From the NCBI GenBank assembly GCA_964482845.1, contig CAYZZE010000019.1, positions 1 to 24,179 on the forward strand: 24,179 nt of DNA, written 5' to 3'. This document shows positions 1-7,924 of this stretch, one piece after another (position 1 is the first letter of the stretch; each line of letters begins with the position of its first letter). Made by a program: the position numbers and the translations under genes. The DNA is from VGPI01 sp964482845. GTDB taxonomy: Bacteria; Cloacimonadota; Cloacimonadia; Cloacimonadales; Cloacimonadaceae. Under the pieces are notes generated by a model. That model did no database searches, was not told the origin of the DNA, and saw nothing but the letters and a program-made list of their open reading frames with translations.

Positions 1-1
1 G

Positions 2-238
2 TCAGTGCAACGACCGGCTGAAGCCGGTGATACCCCTATGTGCAACGGTCTTATTGATCATGAGGGTGTCGCAGACAGTCCAGAATGCGCTATCTATCGA
101 CGAAAAGTCAATGGGAGCGTTACTGGTTTGCATGGTAGCTATCTCAATCAGACCAGTCAAAAAAAACAGGGTCAGGTATAAGGGTATTTTCTTTATATTG
201 CGGTTACTTGGCGGTGAGATGGACCAGCCACTTGCCAT
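2..238 (-). CDS. doubtful small ORF, hydrophobic N-terminal part
   Basis: This is a 78-codon frame whose first codons overlap the end of the preceding minus-strand gene. I do not recognise it. Residues about 14-35 (IKKIPLYLTLFFLTGLIEIA) resemble a signal peptide or one membrane helix, but they begin after a non-initiating codon, and the upstream ATG has no clear ribosome binding site. An internal ATG would remove the helix. The last ~17 codons are made from a dispersed repeat also found near 8455 and 8850, so the C-terminus is repeat DNA read as protein. It could be a decayed remnant of a secreted protein whose 3' end was replaced by a repeat. Confidence that it is expressed is low. Confidence 0.2.
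   Translation of the reverse strand: MASGWSISPPSNRNIKKIPLYLTLFFLTGLIEIATMQTSNAPIDFSSIDSAFWTVCDTLMINKTVAHRGITGFSRSLH
13..52 (+). repeat. palindromic hairpin plus 27-bp dispersed repeat (copy 1)
   Basis: Positions 13-28 form a perfect inverted repeat (ACCGGCT / AGCCGGT with a GA centre). It runs into a 27-bp motif at 26-52 containing the core TATGTGCAA. The same motif occurs at 8826-8852 (21 of 27 matches, same strand) and at 8455-8481 (22 of 27 on the opposite strand). All three copies are near short hairpins with a CTGA-like centre, so this looks like a REP-type intergenic repeat family. The element probably extends beyond the left edge of the window. Confidence 0.6.
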
Positions 239-548
239 CGCGCTTGACCAGTTTCAGATCATCTTCTTCCGCATCTTCAATGCCGGTGATCTTCTCGCGT
301 GAGCCCTTGGACATCCAGAGCAGTTCATAGGACAGGTCGAGATTGGGCAGTTTCTCCATATCGAGATAGAGTCCGCCATTGAAGCCATTGCGCCTGCCGG
401 AGACGACTTCAGAGTCGCTTTCGATCAAAGGCGGTGCATAATGCTGCGATAGAATCCAGCTGGCTTTGACACCGCAATGCAGAGGGGTCTGCGCATAGGT
501 CGTAGCCATGCAGGAAATTAGACAAATAATCGTGATAAGTGACTTCAA
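204..548 (-). CDS. small exported protein, apparently a chimeric beta-barrel fragment
   Basis: This 114-aa protein starts with TTG, inside a 4-base overlap (TTGA) with the plsC stop, and has a good AAGGA ribosome binding site. Residues 1-19 are a clear signal peptide ending TTYA/Q. Residues 24-85 resemble the first strands of PorT-like outer-membrane barrels: GVKASW, then NGFNGGLYLD, then LDLSYELLWMSKGSRE. A barrel of this family should continue for another 100 residues or so. Instead the frame changes character into an acidic stretch and ends DDLKLVKRDGKWLVHLTAK, which looks like the end of a small soluble periplasmic domain (DUF4878-like ending). I infer an in-frame deletion that joined two genes. 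It could instead be a genuinely short protein. It is the last convincing gene of the lon-plsC operon. Confidence 0.6.
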   Translation of the reverse strand: MKSLITIICLISCMATTYAQTPLHCGVKASWILSQHYAPPLIESDSEVVSGRRNGFNGGLYLDMEKLPNLDLSYELLWMSKGSREKITGIEDAEEDDLKLVKRDGKWLVHLTAK

Positions 549-1276
549 TTTGTTTTCCTTATTTCGTTTAATTGATTGGAGATGATCGAATGCAGTTGAT
601 CCGAGAGAGTGTTGGTATCATGCATCAGGACGTCATCCGGCATGATCATGGGCATGATGGAAACTTGTACGACAGCCCGGCGGATCCTCTTGCGGTCTTC
701 ATACATCCGCCAACTGCCATCGATAGCGATGGGGACGATGATCGCTTTTGCCATCAAGGCAAGTTTGGTGCTACCGGCATGAAATGAAGCGATCCGGGGA
801 CCTCTGCTGCGTGTTCCTTCCGGAAAGATGACCACGGGATTGCCGGTTCTGATGATCGAGGATGCTTTATTGAAGGAGGCGATGGTCTTGCGGGAATTTT
901 TGCGGTCGATAAAGACACAATGAATGGCTTTCATCCATTGGCTGAGGATGGGGACCTTGCTCAGTTCAAATTTGGCGATGAATCCCATCGGCTTGGGCAC
1001 GTATCCGAGCAGGATGGGGATGTCAAAAAATCCTTGATGATTGCAGACAAAACAGATATTGTCCGAGGTGGGAAGGTACTCTTTGCCGGTGACCCGGATG
1101 GAGGAAAAGGTAGAGCTGACGGTAACTCTGCCCCAAAAACTTCCAAGGCCCAGGATCAGCCATCTGTTCCACTTATGGGGCACGATCATCCGCAGCAGCA
1201 AATACAGGGGCAAAACACATATAGCGATGATCATGAATATGATGTAAAACCAAAACCAGAGGATGGAGATGATCAT
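545..1276 (-). CDS. plsC: 1-acyl-sn-glycerol-3-phosphate acyltransferase
   Basis: This 243-aa protein is the membrane enzyme that transfers an acyl chain to the sn-2 position of lysophosphatidic acid, giving phosphatidic acid for phospholipid synthesis. A long hydrophobic N-terminal segment (about residues 1-32) anchors it. The acyltransferase motifs follow in order: NHQGFFD with catalytic His80 and Asp85 (HX4D), FIDRKNSRK around residue 122, FPEGTRS at 151-157, and VPIAIDGS around 181. Length is normal for the family. The start follows an AGGAGG ribosome binding site. The gene begins 13 bases after the deacetylase-like gene and overlaps the next gene by 4 bases, indicating one transcript. 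Family assignment is firm; acyl-donor type (CoA or ACP) cannot be read from sequence. Confidence 0.93.
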   Translation of the reverse strand: MIISILWFWFYIIFMIIAICVLPLYLLLRMIVPHKWNRWLILGLGSFWGRVTVSSTFSSIRVTGKEYLPTSDNICFVCNHQGFFDIPILLGYVPKPMGFIAKFELSKVPILSQWMKAIHCVFIDRKNSRKTIASFNKASSIIRTGNPVVIFPEGTRSRGPRIASFHAGSTKLALMAKAIIVPIAIDGSWRMYEDRKRIRRAVVQVSIMPMIMPDDVLMHDTNTLSDQLHSIISNQLNEIRKTN

Positions 1277-1289
1277 ATCTTAATCCCTC

Positions 1290-2735
1290 CTAATAACTCA
1301 GCATCACCCATTCTTCATAGATGGAATCAAGATCGGTAACCCATCCGCCACGGGCGAGAGCATGGTCGATCGTTTGGTAATAAAGCGATCCCCAACCGGG
1401 GAAATCCACTGGATCAAAGATGTTGTTGTGCCAAAGCAAAGTAATATGTGACTGGTATTTTTCTGCCAGGGCGATCATCTTTTTTAGCCGTCTGCGGGCG
1501 CGGTGGAGATTCAAGCCCATTGCTTTGGGCGAATGCAGAGTAGTGTCCATTACGATGAGCGGTATCTCCAGCACCCGGAAAGGGCGGTTCTCAGCTATAT
1601 TGAAGGGGAAAAAAGGAAATGAGACTCCCGCGCGGAAACCGATATTCTCCCAATAACCGAGGGTGCTGTCATATTGGATGCCGGCTTGCTCGAGGATGCT
1701 AAAACTCTTCTGGTAATCAAAGTGGAGGTAGTGGGTGCGAAAACCGGTGGGATTAAACCCAACCTGGCGCAAGGACTTCAATTCCCGATCGAGGATATCC
1801 AGATCAAAAGCGGATTGGGGACTGCCATGGAGTCCCACTTCCTGCTGTCCGATAGCGTCAATAATTTGTTCCTTGTAAACCACATCGGAAAGGTAGTTCT
1901 GACGGCTGTCCTCAATCTGCCCGGAGGCAAGCAAAAACCAGGTGGAGCGGACGTTTCTGTCCAGCTCACGGCGGACGATATAGCGGTTTTGTTTCCAGGG
2001 ATTGTAAAAGATATTTTTGTGTATGCTGTGGGCGAGAATCTTGTAGATTGAACGCAATGGACGATCTCTCAGCGTTTTCAGATTGTATATCAGTGTATCC
2101 TTGCGGTGCTGAGGCGTCCAGTAATCCCAGTAATCAACGTCATGAGATAACGAAAGAGCAAAGCGTGAATCTTCGTTCCAATATATCTCGCGGCTTAGTT
2201 CCGGCAAAAACCGTTCCATCATTATTCGCAGTAAATAACAATAGATATCCACGACCGGTAACTCGGTAAAATCCCATCGGTACTGCAGCGATTGCTTATA
2301 GTCGAATCTTCCCTGTTTCAGACCGCGTTCGCTGATGATGAATTCATGCCAGCAAGTGAGGAAATAAAAACCGCCGGCGATGATGTCCTTGCGGGAGAGG
2401 CAATGCTCATCCCCGAGGGCGAATATATTGCCCTGTAAGGAAAAGAGGAAGGGGATGTATTCTTTGTCAACGAGGCAGAAATTTACCTTTTCCAGGGGGT
2501 ACAGTTCGCGCTGGTCAAAAAAATCTGCCGTGCTGTCCTCATAATGGATCTTGATCGGATATGGCTTATCGGTGGAAATGCCATAGTAAAGGTGTGTGCC
2601 TTCAAAGTGAGAACCATACATAAAGCGGGGGTTGAGCCGCAGGATATAGCAATAGGTGCGCAAGACAAATTCCGCCTTGGGGATATAGCGGCTGGCTACA
2701 TTCAGGAGGATATTGATCGTCGGATATCTTTCCAT
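1290..2735 (-). CDS. polysaccharide-deacetylase-like (NodB-fold) protein
   Basis: This 481-aa protein has no signal peptide. Residues about 1-190 form an N-terminal domain without clear motifs, of the type found in front of Bacteroidota-like deacetylases (DUF7033-like). The NodB-type core follows: SLSHDVD with the metal-binding Asp pair at 198-201, STWFLLASG at 264-272, GLHGSPQS at 301-308, GFRTHYLHFD at 331-340, VLEIPLIVMD at 388-397 and ITLLWHNNIFD at 431-441. The usual H(S/T)xxH metal motif is altered: His303 is there but the second His is not, so the metal site may differ or activity may be lost. It lies 18 bases after lon and 13 before plsC. Substrate is unknown; a cell-surface glycan is a guess from the family. 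Confidence 0.8.
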   Translation of the reverse strand: MERYPTINILLNVASRYIPKAEFVLRTYCYILRLNPRFMYGSHFEGTHLYYGISTDKPYPIKIHYEDSTADFFDQRELYPLEKVNFCLVDKEYIPFLFSLQGNIFALGDEHCLSRKDIIAGGFYFLTCWHEFIISERGLKQGRFDYKQSLQYRWDFTELPVVDIYCYLLRIMMERFLPELSREIYWNEDSRFALSLSHDVDYWDYWTPQHRKDTLIYNLKTLRDRPLRSIYKILAHSIHKNIFYNPWKQNRYIVRRELDRNVRSTWFLLASGQIEDSRQNYLSDVVYKEQIIDAIGQQEVGLHGSPQSAFDLDILDRELKSLRQVGFNPTGFRTHYLHFDYQKSFSILEQAGIQYDSTLGYWENIGFRAGVSFPFFPFNIAENRPFRVLEIPLIVMDTTLHSPKAMGLNLHRARRRLKKMIALAEKYQSHITLLWHNNIFDPVDFPGWGSLYYQTIDHALARGGWVTDLDSIYEEWVMLSY

Positions 2736-2753
2736 GCGGCGATCTGCGATCTC

Positions 2754-5084
2754 TCATGTTTTGGAGTTTTTTACCAGCACGAGATCGAGCACCTGCTTAA
2801 CGTGATCCACGTAGATGATCTCCATATCCCGGATGATGTCTTTATCCACTTCCACCACTTCCTCCCGGTTTTCTTCCGGCACGAGCACTTGTTTAATCCC
2901 GGCACGACGTGCAGCCAGCAGTTTTTCCTTGATGCCACCAATGGGAAGCACCTTGCCCAAAAGGGTCACTTCCCCGGTCATGGCAATGTCGTGACGGACG
3001 GGCTTCTGGATGAATAATGATGCCAGTGACGTGGTGAGGGTCACTCCCGCGGATGGTCCATCTTTGGGGATGGCGCCGGCGGGGAAATGGACATGGACGT
3101 CATAATTCTCAAAGTCCTCGGGATTCAACTTGAATCTTTGGTGGTTGGCTTTGAGATAACTCAGAGCAATGCGGGCAGATTCTTTCATCACTTCACCCAA
3201 TCTGCCGGTCATGACGATACTACCCTTGCCGGGCATACGGATAGTCTCACAGAATAGCAATTCGCCGCCATATTGAGTCCATGCGAGACCAGTGGTAACG
3301 CCGATCTCCGCTTTACGGCTAGCCAGTTCCAGCGAGAACTTGCGGTAGCCCAGGTAATCCTTTATCCTTTCTGCGGTGATGCTGACCGGGTGGATCTCGC
3401 CTTTTGCGATCTGACGGGCGATCTTGCGCAGGATGGAACCGATCCGCCTCTGAAGGTTACGTACCCCGGCTTCGCGCACATAAAAGCGGATAAGTTCCTG
3501 CAAGGCGGAACGGTGGAAACGGATGGAGTATCTTTCCAGTCCATTATTCTTGATCTCTTTGGGGATCAGATAATTGCGGGCGATCTCGATCTTCTCGTTC
3601 TCCAGATAACTGCTGAATTCGATCACTTCCATCCGGTCGCGCAGAGGGGGCGGGATCGTATCCAAAGAATTGGCGGTAGTGATGAACATCACTTCCGAAA
3701 GATCGAAAGCCAGATTGAGGTAATTGTCCACAAAATTATTATTCTGTTCCGGATCAAGCACTTCCAGAAGAGCGGAAGCGGGATCTCCCCGGAAGTCACG
3801 TCCGAGTTTGTCGATCTCATCCAGCATGAATACCGGATTGGCAGTTCCCTGCCGTTTGATTTCCATAATGATTTTGCCGGGCATGGCACCGATGTAAGTT
3901 CGGCGGTGACCTCGGATCTCCGCTTCGTCATGAATTCCGCCCAGCGACATCCGGATAAACTTCCTTTTAAGAGCGCGTGCGACCGATTGACCGATCGAGG
4001 TCTTGCCGACGCCGGGAGGGCCGACGAAGCAGAGGATCGGGCCTTTGAGATGGCCTTTCAGTTTTTTAACGGCAATATATTCCAGGACGCGTTCCTTGGG
4101 CTTTTGCAAGCCAAAATGATCTTTGGTGAGGATGCGTTCGATGGCGTTCATATCAAGGTGGTCTTTGCTATGTTTGCGCCAGGGGAGGTTCACGATCCAA
4201 TCGAGATAATTGCGGATCACGCCATATTCGCTGGCGGCGGGTTGCATGCTGGCAAGGCGTTCGAGTTCTTCATATGCCACTTCTTTTACATATTCGGGGA
4301 GGTTGTTTTTTTCAATTGCCATGCGCCATTTGAGGATCTCTTTGCTAACCTCGTCGGTCTCTCCGAGTTCACGGCGGATGGCATCCATCTGTTCACGCAG
4401 GTAATAGCGTCTTTGATCCTCGCTCATTTCGAGTTGGATATGGCTGCGGATGTCGTTTTCGAGGCGCATCTGCCTGATCAGTTCTGCGAGGCATTCGTTC
4501 AGGTAGCGGAATCGTGCTTTGAGATCGATCAGTTCGAGCAGTTTTTGCCGCTCATCGATCTGGAGATCGGAATTACCGGCAATGATATCAGCCACTCTTC
4601 CTGCTTGGCGGATATTATTCAATCCGGAGATCATTTCACGGTTTAGCGAGCTGCTTTCGGCCACGATCTTGTCCAGCAGTTCGATGGCGATCTTCCGGAA
4701 TGCCTGGATCTCAGGATCGTCATCCATCTGTTCTGAGATCGTTTCCACGTCGACCATGATGATCGGCTCGCGTTGCAAGAGCTTTTGCAGGCGGATGCGG
4801 GAAGTGCCTTGCAAAAGCAAACTGATCGATCCATCCTGATTGCGTAACATGCGCAGGATGGTGACTGCCGTTCCCATTTCATGCAGACCAATATCCGTAG
4901 TATATTTCTTTTCACGCTCCAAAAAGAATGCCATCGATTTGTCGTTGGACAGGGCATGATCCACGACCAGTTTCGATTCGTCATCCGATATGACCAAAGG
5001 CATCAGCAGAAAGGGAAACATCACCACGCTGCTCATGTGCAAGACCGGCAACGTTCGTGGTATCCTGCTGTTTTGCTCGTCCAT
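2754..5084 (-). CDS. lon: ATP-dependent endopeptidase Lon
   Basis: This 776-aa protein has the full-length architecture of cytoplasmic LonA. An N-terminal substrate-binding domain (about 10-200) is followed by a coiled-coil region. The AAA+ module has Walker A GPPGVGKT at 355-362 and Walker B VFMLDEIDK with Asp422-Glu423. The C-terminal protease domain has the Ser-Lys dyad: Ser678 in PKDGPSAG and Lys721 in GGIKEKLLAA. It degrades misfolded and regulatory proteins as a hexamer. The start has a GAGGTG ribosome binding site. A 24-codon ORF ends 20 bases upstream, and a TAATAT box lies before that ORF, so lon probably has its own promoter. It is the first large gene of the run lon, deacetylase-like gene, plsC, exported protein. 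No heat-shock CIRCE element is visible upstream. Confidence 0.98.
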   Translation of the reverse strand: MDEQNSRIPRTLPVLHMSSVVMFPFLLMPLVISDDESKLVVDHALSNDKSMAFFLEREKKYTTDIGLHEMGTAVTILRMLRNQDGSISLLLQGTSRIRLQKLLQREPIIMVDVETISEQMDDDPEIQAFRKIAIELLDKIVAESSSLNREMISGLNNIRQAGRVADIIAGNSDLQIDERQKLLELIDLKARFRYLNECLAELIRQMRLENDIRSHIQLEMSEDQRRYYLREQMDAIRRELGETDEVSKEILKWRMAIEKNNLPEYVKEVAYEELERLASMQPAASEYGVIRNYLDWIVNLPWRKHSKDHLDMNAIERILTKDHFGLQKPKERVLEYIAVKKLKGHLKGPILCFVGPPGVGKTSIGQSVARALKRKFIRMSLGGIHDEAEIRGHRRTYIGAMPGKIIMEIKRQGTANPVFMLDEIDKLGRDFRGDPASALLEVLDPEQNNNFVDNYLNLAFDLSEVMFITTANSLDTIPPPLRDRMEVIEFSSYLENEKIEIARNYLIPKEIKNNGLERYSIRFHRSALQELIRFYVREAGVRNLQRRIGSILRKIARQIAKGEIHPVSITAERIKDYLGYRKFSLELASRKAEIGVTTGLAWTQYGGELLFCETIRMPGKGSIVMTGRLGEVMKESARIALSYLKANHQRFKLNPEDFENYDVHVHFPAGAIPKDGPSAGVTLTTSLASLFIQKPVRHDIAMTGEVTLLGKVLPIGGIKEKLLAARRAGIKQVLVPEENREEVVEVDKDIIRDMEIIYVDHVKQVLDLVLVKNSKT

Positions 5085-5104
5085 TATTCACCTCATTTTC
5101 GTAT

Positions 5105-5179
5105 TTACTGCTTGGGGAACCACCCCAAACCCGATGACCTGACATCCTCGTAAAAAAGATAATCGGCCAGTGTCTGCAT
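5105..5179 (-). CDS. candidate 24-aa leader or microprotein upstream of lon
   Basis: An ATG frame of 24 codons (begins MQTLADYLFYEDV, ends GLGWFPKQ) ends 20 bases before the lon start. An AGGA sequence lies 9 bases before its ATG, and an in-frame stop lies just upstream, so the ORF cannot be longer. A promoter-like TAATAT lies 14 bases before the ATG, placing the ORF in the lon 5' leader. I recognise no family. It could be a translated leader affecting lon expression, a free microprotein, or chance. The amino-acid mix looks protein-like, but the length is too short for statistics. Confidence 0.3.
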   Translation of the reverse strand: MQTLADYLFYEDVRSSGLGWFPKQ

Positions 5180-5193
5180 CGTAACGCGTCCTC

Positions 5194-5230
5194 ATATTAT
5201 CCATTGGTGAATTTGACAAGAGAAATCTTG
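5194..5230 (-). promoter_or_regulatory. possible lon promoter with an overlapping small inverted repeat
   Basis: On the minus strand TAATAT (5194-5199) is a near-consensus -10 box. TTGTCA (5214-5219) is a -35-like sequence, but the 14-base gap is shorter than the usual 16-18. A perfect 5-bp inverted repeat (CAAGA / TCTTG, 5217-5230) overlaps the -35-like element and could be an operator or simply chance. The box lies about 110 bases upstream of lon. Confidence 0.35.
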
Positions 5231-5371
5231 CGAACTCCGCCTACTTCCTTATATCCGGATGCCAAACCCGGATCGAGTTACCCGTTCGCTGACCGAATGG
5301 ACTTCGGTGGTCATTGGGCGATCTTCCGGGGGACAGGGCAGGGGAAAGCAAGAGCGGATGGAAGCGCATGC

Positions 5372-7369
5372 TCAGTGCATTTGTTGGAGTTCAAGGATGC
5401 GGTCACGCAGTTCCATCGCCTGCTCAAAATCGAGTTTGGCGGCCGCTCGCCGCATCTCTTGCATGAGCAGTTCGATCACTTTTTCACGGTTATCCAGTTC
5501 CAGATAATCTATAAATTGTTTTTTCTCGGCTTTGGCATCGGTCTTGTCATCCGTTGCATAACCCTCGGCGATAGCTGTGCTTCGCATGATCTGTTCGATG
5601 GTTTTGGATATGGAGAGGGGAGTGATGTTGTGCCGGGCATTGAATTCCAATTGTTTCTGACGGCGGCGATTGGTTTCAAATATCGTTTCTTCGATCGCCC
5701 TGGTCACTTGATCAGCATAGAGAACGACCTTTCCATCGACGTTCCGGGCAGCCCTGCCGGAGATCTGGATCAGGGATCTGGTGGAGCGTAAGAATCCAGT
5801 TTTATCGGCATCCAGGATAGTAACCAGGGAGACCTCCGGTAGGTCGAGTCCTTCTCGCAGGAGGTTGATCCCGACCAGGACATCATATTCCCCCAACCGC
5901 AATTCCCGGATCAGTTTGGTACGTTCTATGGAATCGATGTCGCTATGCAGATATCGTGCCCGGATGCCGGCATTGCATAGGAAAGTGCTCAGGTCTTCAG
6001 CCATCTTTTTGGTCAATGTCATGACCAATACTTTCTGGTTTTGTGCGACACGATCCCTGATCTGTCGGACGAGGTCGTCCACCTGATGCCTGATCGGTTT
6101 GATCTCGACCTCCGGATCGATCAAACCGGTGGGTCGGATGATCTGCTCGACGATCTCGCCTTTGGTAAGCGACAATTCATAATTGGCGGGTGTGGCAGAG
6201 ACGAAGATGACACAACGTAAATAGGCAGTGAACTCGTCAAAGGTCAGCGGACGGTTGTCAAAAGCCGAAGGCAGGCGAAATCCATAATCCACCAGATTCT
6301 TTTTGCGGGTATAGTCACCGCCATACATCCCATGCACCTGGGGAATGGTGGCGTGGGATTCGTCGATGATCATCAAAAAGTCCTCGGGAAAGTAATCGAG
6401 CAGGCAGTTTGGCGGTTTACCGGGTGGAGTGCCGGTCAAATGTCGGGTATAATTCTCGATACCGGAGCAGTAGCCCAATTCCCTGAGCATTTCCAGATCA
6501 AACATCGTCCGCTGCTTCAACCTGTCCGCTTCCACGTATCGGCTGTTTTCAAGGTAGAATCTGATGCGTTCTTCCATCTCTGCTTCGATGCTCTTGAGTG
6601 CATCGTGCAACCGTTCTTCGGACATGATGAAGTGGATGGCGGGATAGATCGGATATTCATCCACTTCGCCCAGTGATTGATAGGATATCGGATGAAGTTT
6701 TTCGATACGGCTGATCTGGTCGCCGAAAAATTCCACTCGGACGCAATGCTCCAGATAAGCGGGATAGATGTCCACAATATCGCCGCGCACGCGAAAAGCA
6801 CCCCGTTCAAAAGCTATATCATTACGGCTGTAATGAGCGTTGACCAATTTCTTAATGAGTTCTTCGCGCTCCATCGTTTGCCCGGTCTGGACGCGGATCA
6901 ATGCCTCCCGGTATTCTTCCGGTACGCCCAAACCGTAGATGCAAGAAACGCTGGCGACGATGATGACATCCCGCCTTTCCATCAGCGACATGGTCGCTCT
7001 CAGCCGCAGTTTCTCGATCTGTTCGTTGATATCGGAGTCCTTTTCAATGTAGATGTCTTTGCCAGGGATATATGCTTCGGGCTGGTAATAATCATAATAA
7101 CTGATAAAATACTCGACCGCATTATCCGGAAACAACTGCCGGAGTTCACCATACAACTGCGCAGCCAGTGTCTTATTGTGGGACAGGACGAGCACCGGCC
7201 TGTCCAATTGAGCAATGACATTGGCGATGGTAAATGTCTTGCCCGAGCCGGTAACGCCCAGGAGCACCTGATAATTTTTACCGGTCTGGATCCCGGAGAC
7301 CAGATCCGCTATTGCCGATGGCTGATCACCTGCGGGTTCATATTCGCTGACGAGTTTGAAAGTATGCAT
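5372..7369 (-). CDS. uvrB: excinuclease ABC subunit B
   Basis: This 665-aa protein is the damage-verifying helicase-like subunit of nucleotide excision repair; it takes DNA from UvrA and recruits UvrC. Walker A GVTGSGKT is at 38-45. The aromatic beta-hairpin YYDYYQPEAYIP at 91-102 is the damage-probing element. MIDESHATIPQ carries the DEAD-like Walker B. The C-terminal UVR domain (about 628-662, KLDFEQAMELRDRI) binds UvrC. Length is typical. The start has an AAGGATGG ribosome binding site. No uvrA or uvrC is in the window. A gap of 287 bases separates it from lon; I see no strong terminator there, only a weak 6-bp hairpin (ACCGAA / TTCGGT, 5292-5308) without a T-run, so partial read-through to lon is possible. 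Confidence 0.98.
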   Translation of the reverse strand: MHTFKLVSEYEPAGDQPSAIADLVSGIQTGKNYQVLLGVTGSGKTFTIANVIAQLDRPVLVLSHNKTLAAQLYGELRQLFPDNAVEYFISYYDYYQPEAYIPGKDIYIEKDSDINEQIEKLRLRATMSLMERRDVIIVASVSCIYGLGVPEEYREALIRVQTGQTMEREELIKKLVNAHYSRNDIAFERGAFRVRGDIVDIYPAYLEHCVRVEFFGDQISRIEKLHPISYQSLGEVDEYPIYPAIHFIMSEERLHDALKSIEAEMEERIRFYLENSRYVEADRLKQRTMFDLEMLRELGYCSGIENYTRHLTGTPPGKPPNCLLDYFPEDFLMIIDESHATIPQVHGMYGGDYTRKKNLVDYGFRLPSAFDNRPLTFDEFTAYLRCVIFVSATPANYELSLTKGEIVEQIIRPTGLIDPEVEIKPIRHQVDDLVRQIRDRVAQNQKVLVMTLTKKMAEDLSTFLCNAGIRARYLHSDIDSIERTKLIRELRLGEYDVLVGINLLREGLDLPEVSLVTILDADKTGFLRSTRSLIQISGRAARNVDGKVVLYADQVTRAIEETIFETNRRRQKQLEFNARHNITPLSISKTIEQIMRSTAIAEGYATDDKTDAKAEKKQFIDYLELDNREKVIELLMQEMRRAAAKLDFEQAMELRDRILELQQMH

Positions 7370-7386
7370 GATCCATCCTTTACAGA

Positions 7387-7470
7387 TTATGGGTCGTCGT
7401 CGGATAGCGACATTTCCAAATTGCCGATTTGCTGTTTGAGAGTGGTCAATTTGTGCCCGACCACCGTCAT
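7387..7470 (-). CDS. candidate 27-aa ORF upstream of uvrB
   Basis: An ATG frame of 27 codons (MTVVGHKLTTLKQQIGN at its start, LSDDDP at its end) ends 17 bases before the uvrB start. The middle is a plausible short amphipathic helix rich in Leu, Lys and Gln. No ribosome binding site precedes the ATG, which lowers confidence. It has the same position relative to uvrB as the 24-codon ORF has to lon. I recognise no family. Confidence 0.22.
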   Translation of the reverse strand: MTVVGHKLTTLKQQIGNLEMSLSDDDP

Positions 7471-7600
7471 CAATCAGATCGTAATTAATGCACTTTATAC
7501 AATTCTGCTTGACTTATACCTTTGGTAATTCTTTATGGGGTCACGCAATCGACAAGCGGGTTTTTGTCGAGATAATTTAATTACTGAGATGGAGATAGAA

Positions 7601-7924
7601 ATGCTTAACAGTGAAGACGTTCAGATCAATTATGAGAATCTGCTGAAACTCGGATTCGTAGTCATCGATGTTCGTTACAAGGATTATGATGTCCTTTCGG
7701 ACAGCCCCAAGATAGTCATCGCTCGGGTGGAATCCGATCGTGACGAATTTTATCCAATGATGCTCAAACAATATACCGGACTTGAATTCAAAGCCAATGA
7801 GGTATTTGAGGTCTGGTCGGATATACTCCGCCACAAAGTCAGAATGAGCAAAGTGCTCAACCGTGATATCGCCATCAAAGTGGCGGCACTGGATTACATC
7901 GAAACCGTCTATCAAGCCAGATGA
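7601..7924 (+). CDS. uncharacterised 107-aa protein co-transcribed with ndk
   Basis: I do not recognise this protein. It begins MLNSEDVQINYENLLKLGF, is mixed alpha/beta in pattern, has no signal peptide or membrane segment, and ends in a helix (IAIKVAALDYIETVYQAR). I chose the ATG at 7601 because GGAG lies 6 bases upstream; the frame stays open further upstream, including an ATG at 7589, but those starts have no ribosome binding site. Its stop overlaps the ndk start by 4 bases (ATGA), so the two are translationally coupled. The segments KIVIARVESDRDEFYPMML and EVFEVWSDILRHKVRM contain the best candidates for conserved charged and aromatic positions. A nucleotide-related role is suggested only by the neighbour. 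Confidence 0.75.
   Translation: MLNSEDVQINYENLLKLGFVVIDVRYKDYDVLSDSPKIVIARVESDRDEFYPMMLKQYTGLEFKANEVFEVWSDILRHKVRMSKVLNRDIAIKVAALDYIETVYQAR

Noticed and set aside
3273..4646. 457-codon open frame on the plus strand, antisense to lon
   Set aside because: It lies entirely across lon, whose protein is fully conserved. The translated sequence has no family features and arises from the codon bias of lon.
6677..7528. 283-codon plus-strand frame opposite the 5' end of uvrB
   Set aside because: It is antisense to the well-conserved UvrB N-terminal domain, with no start signal or family similarity.
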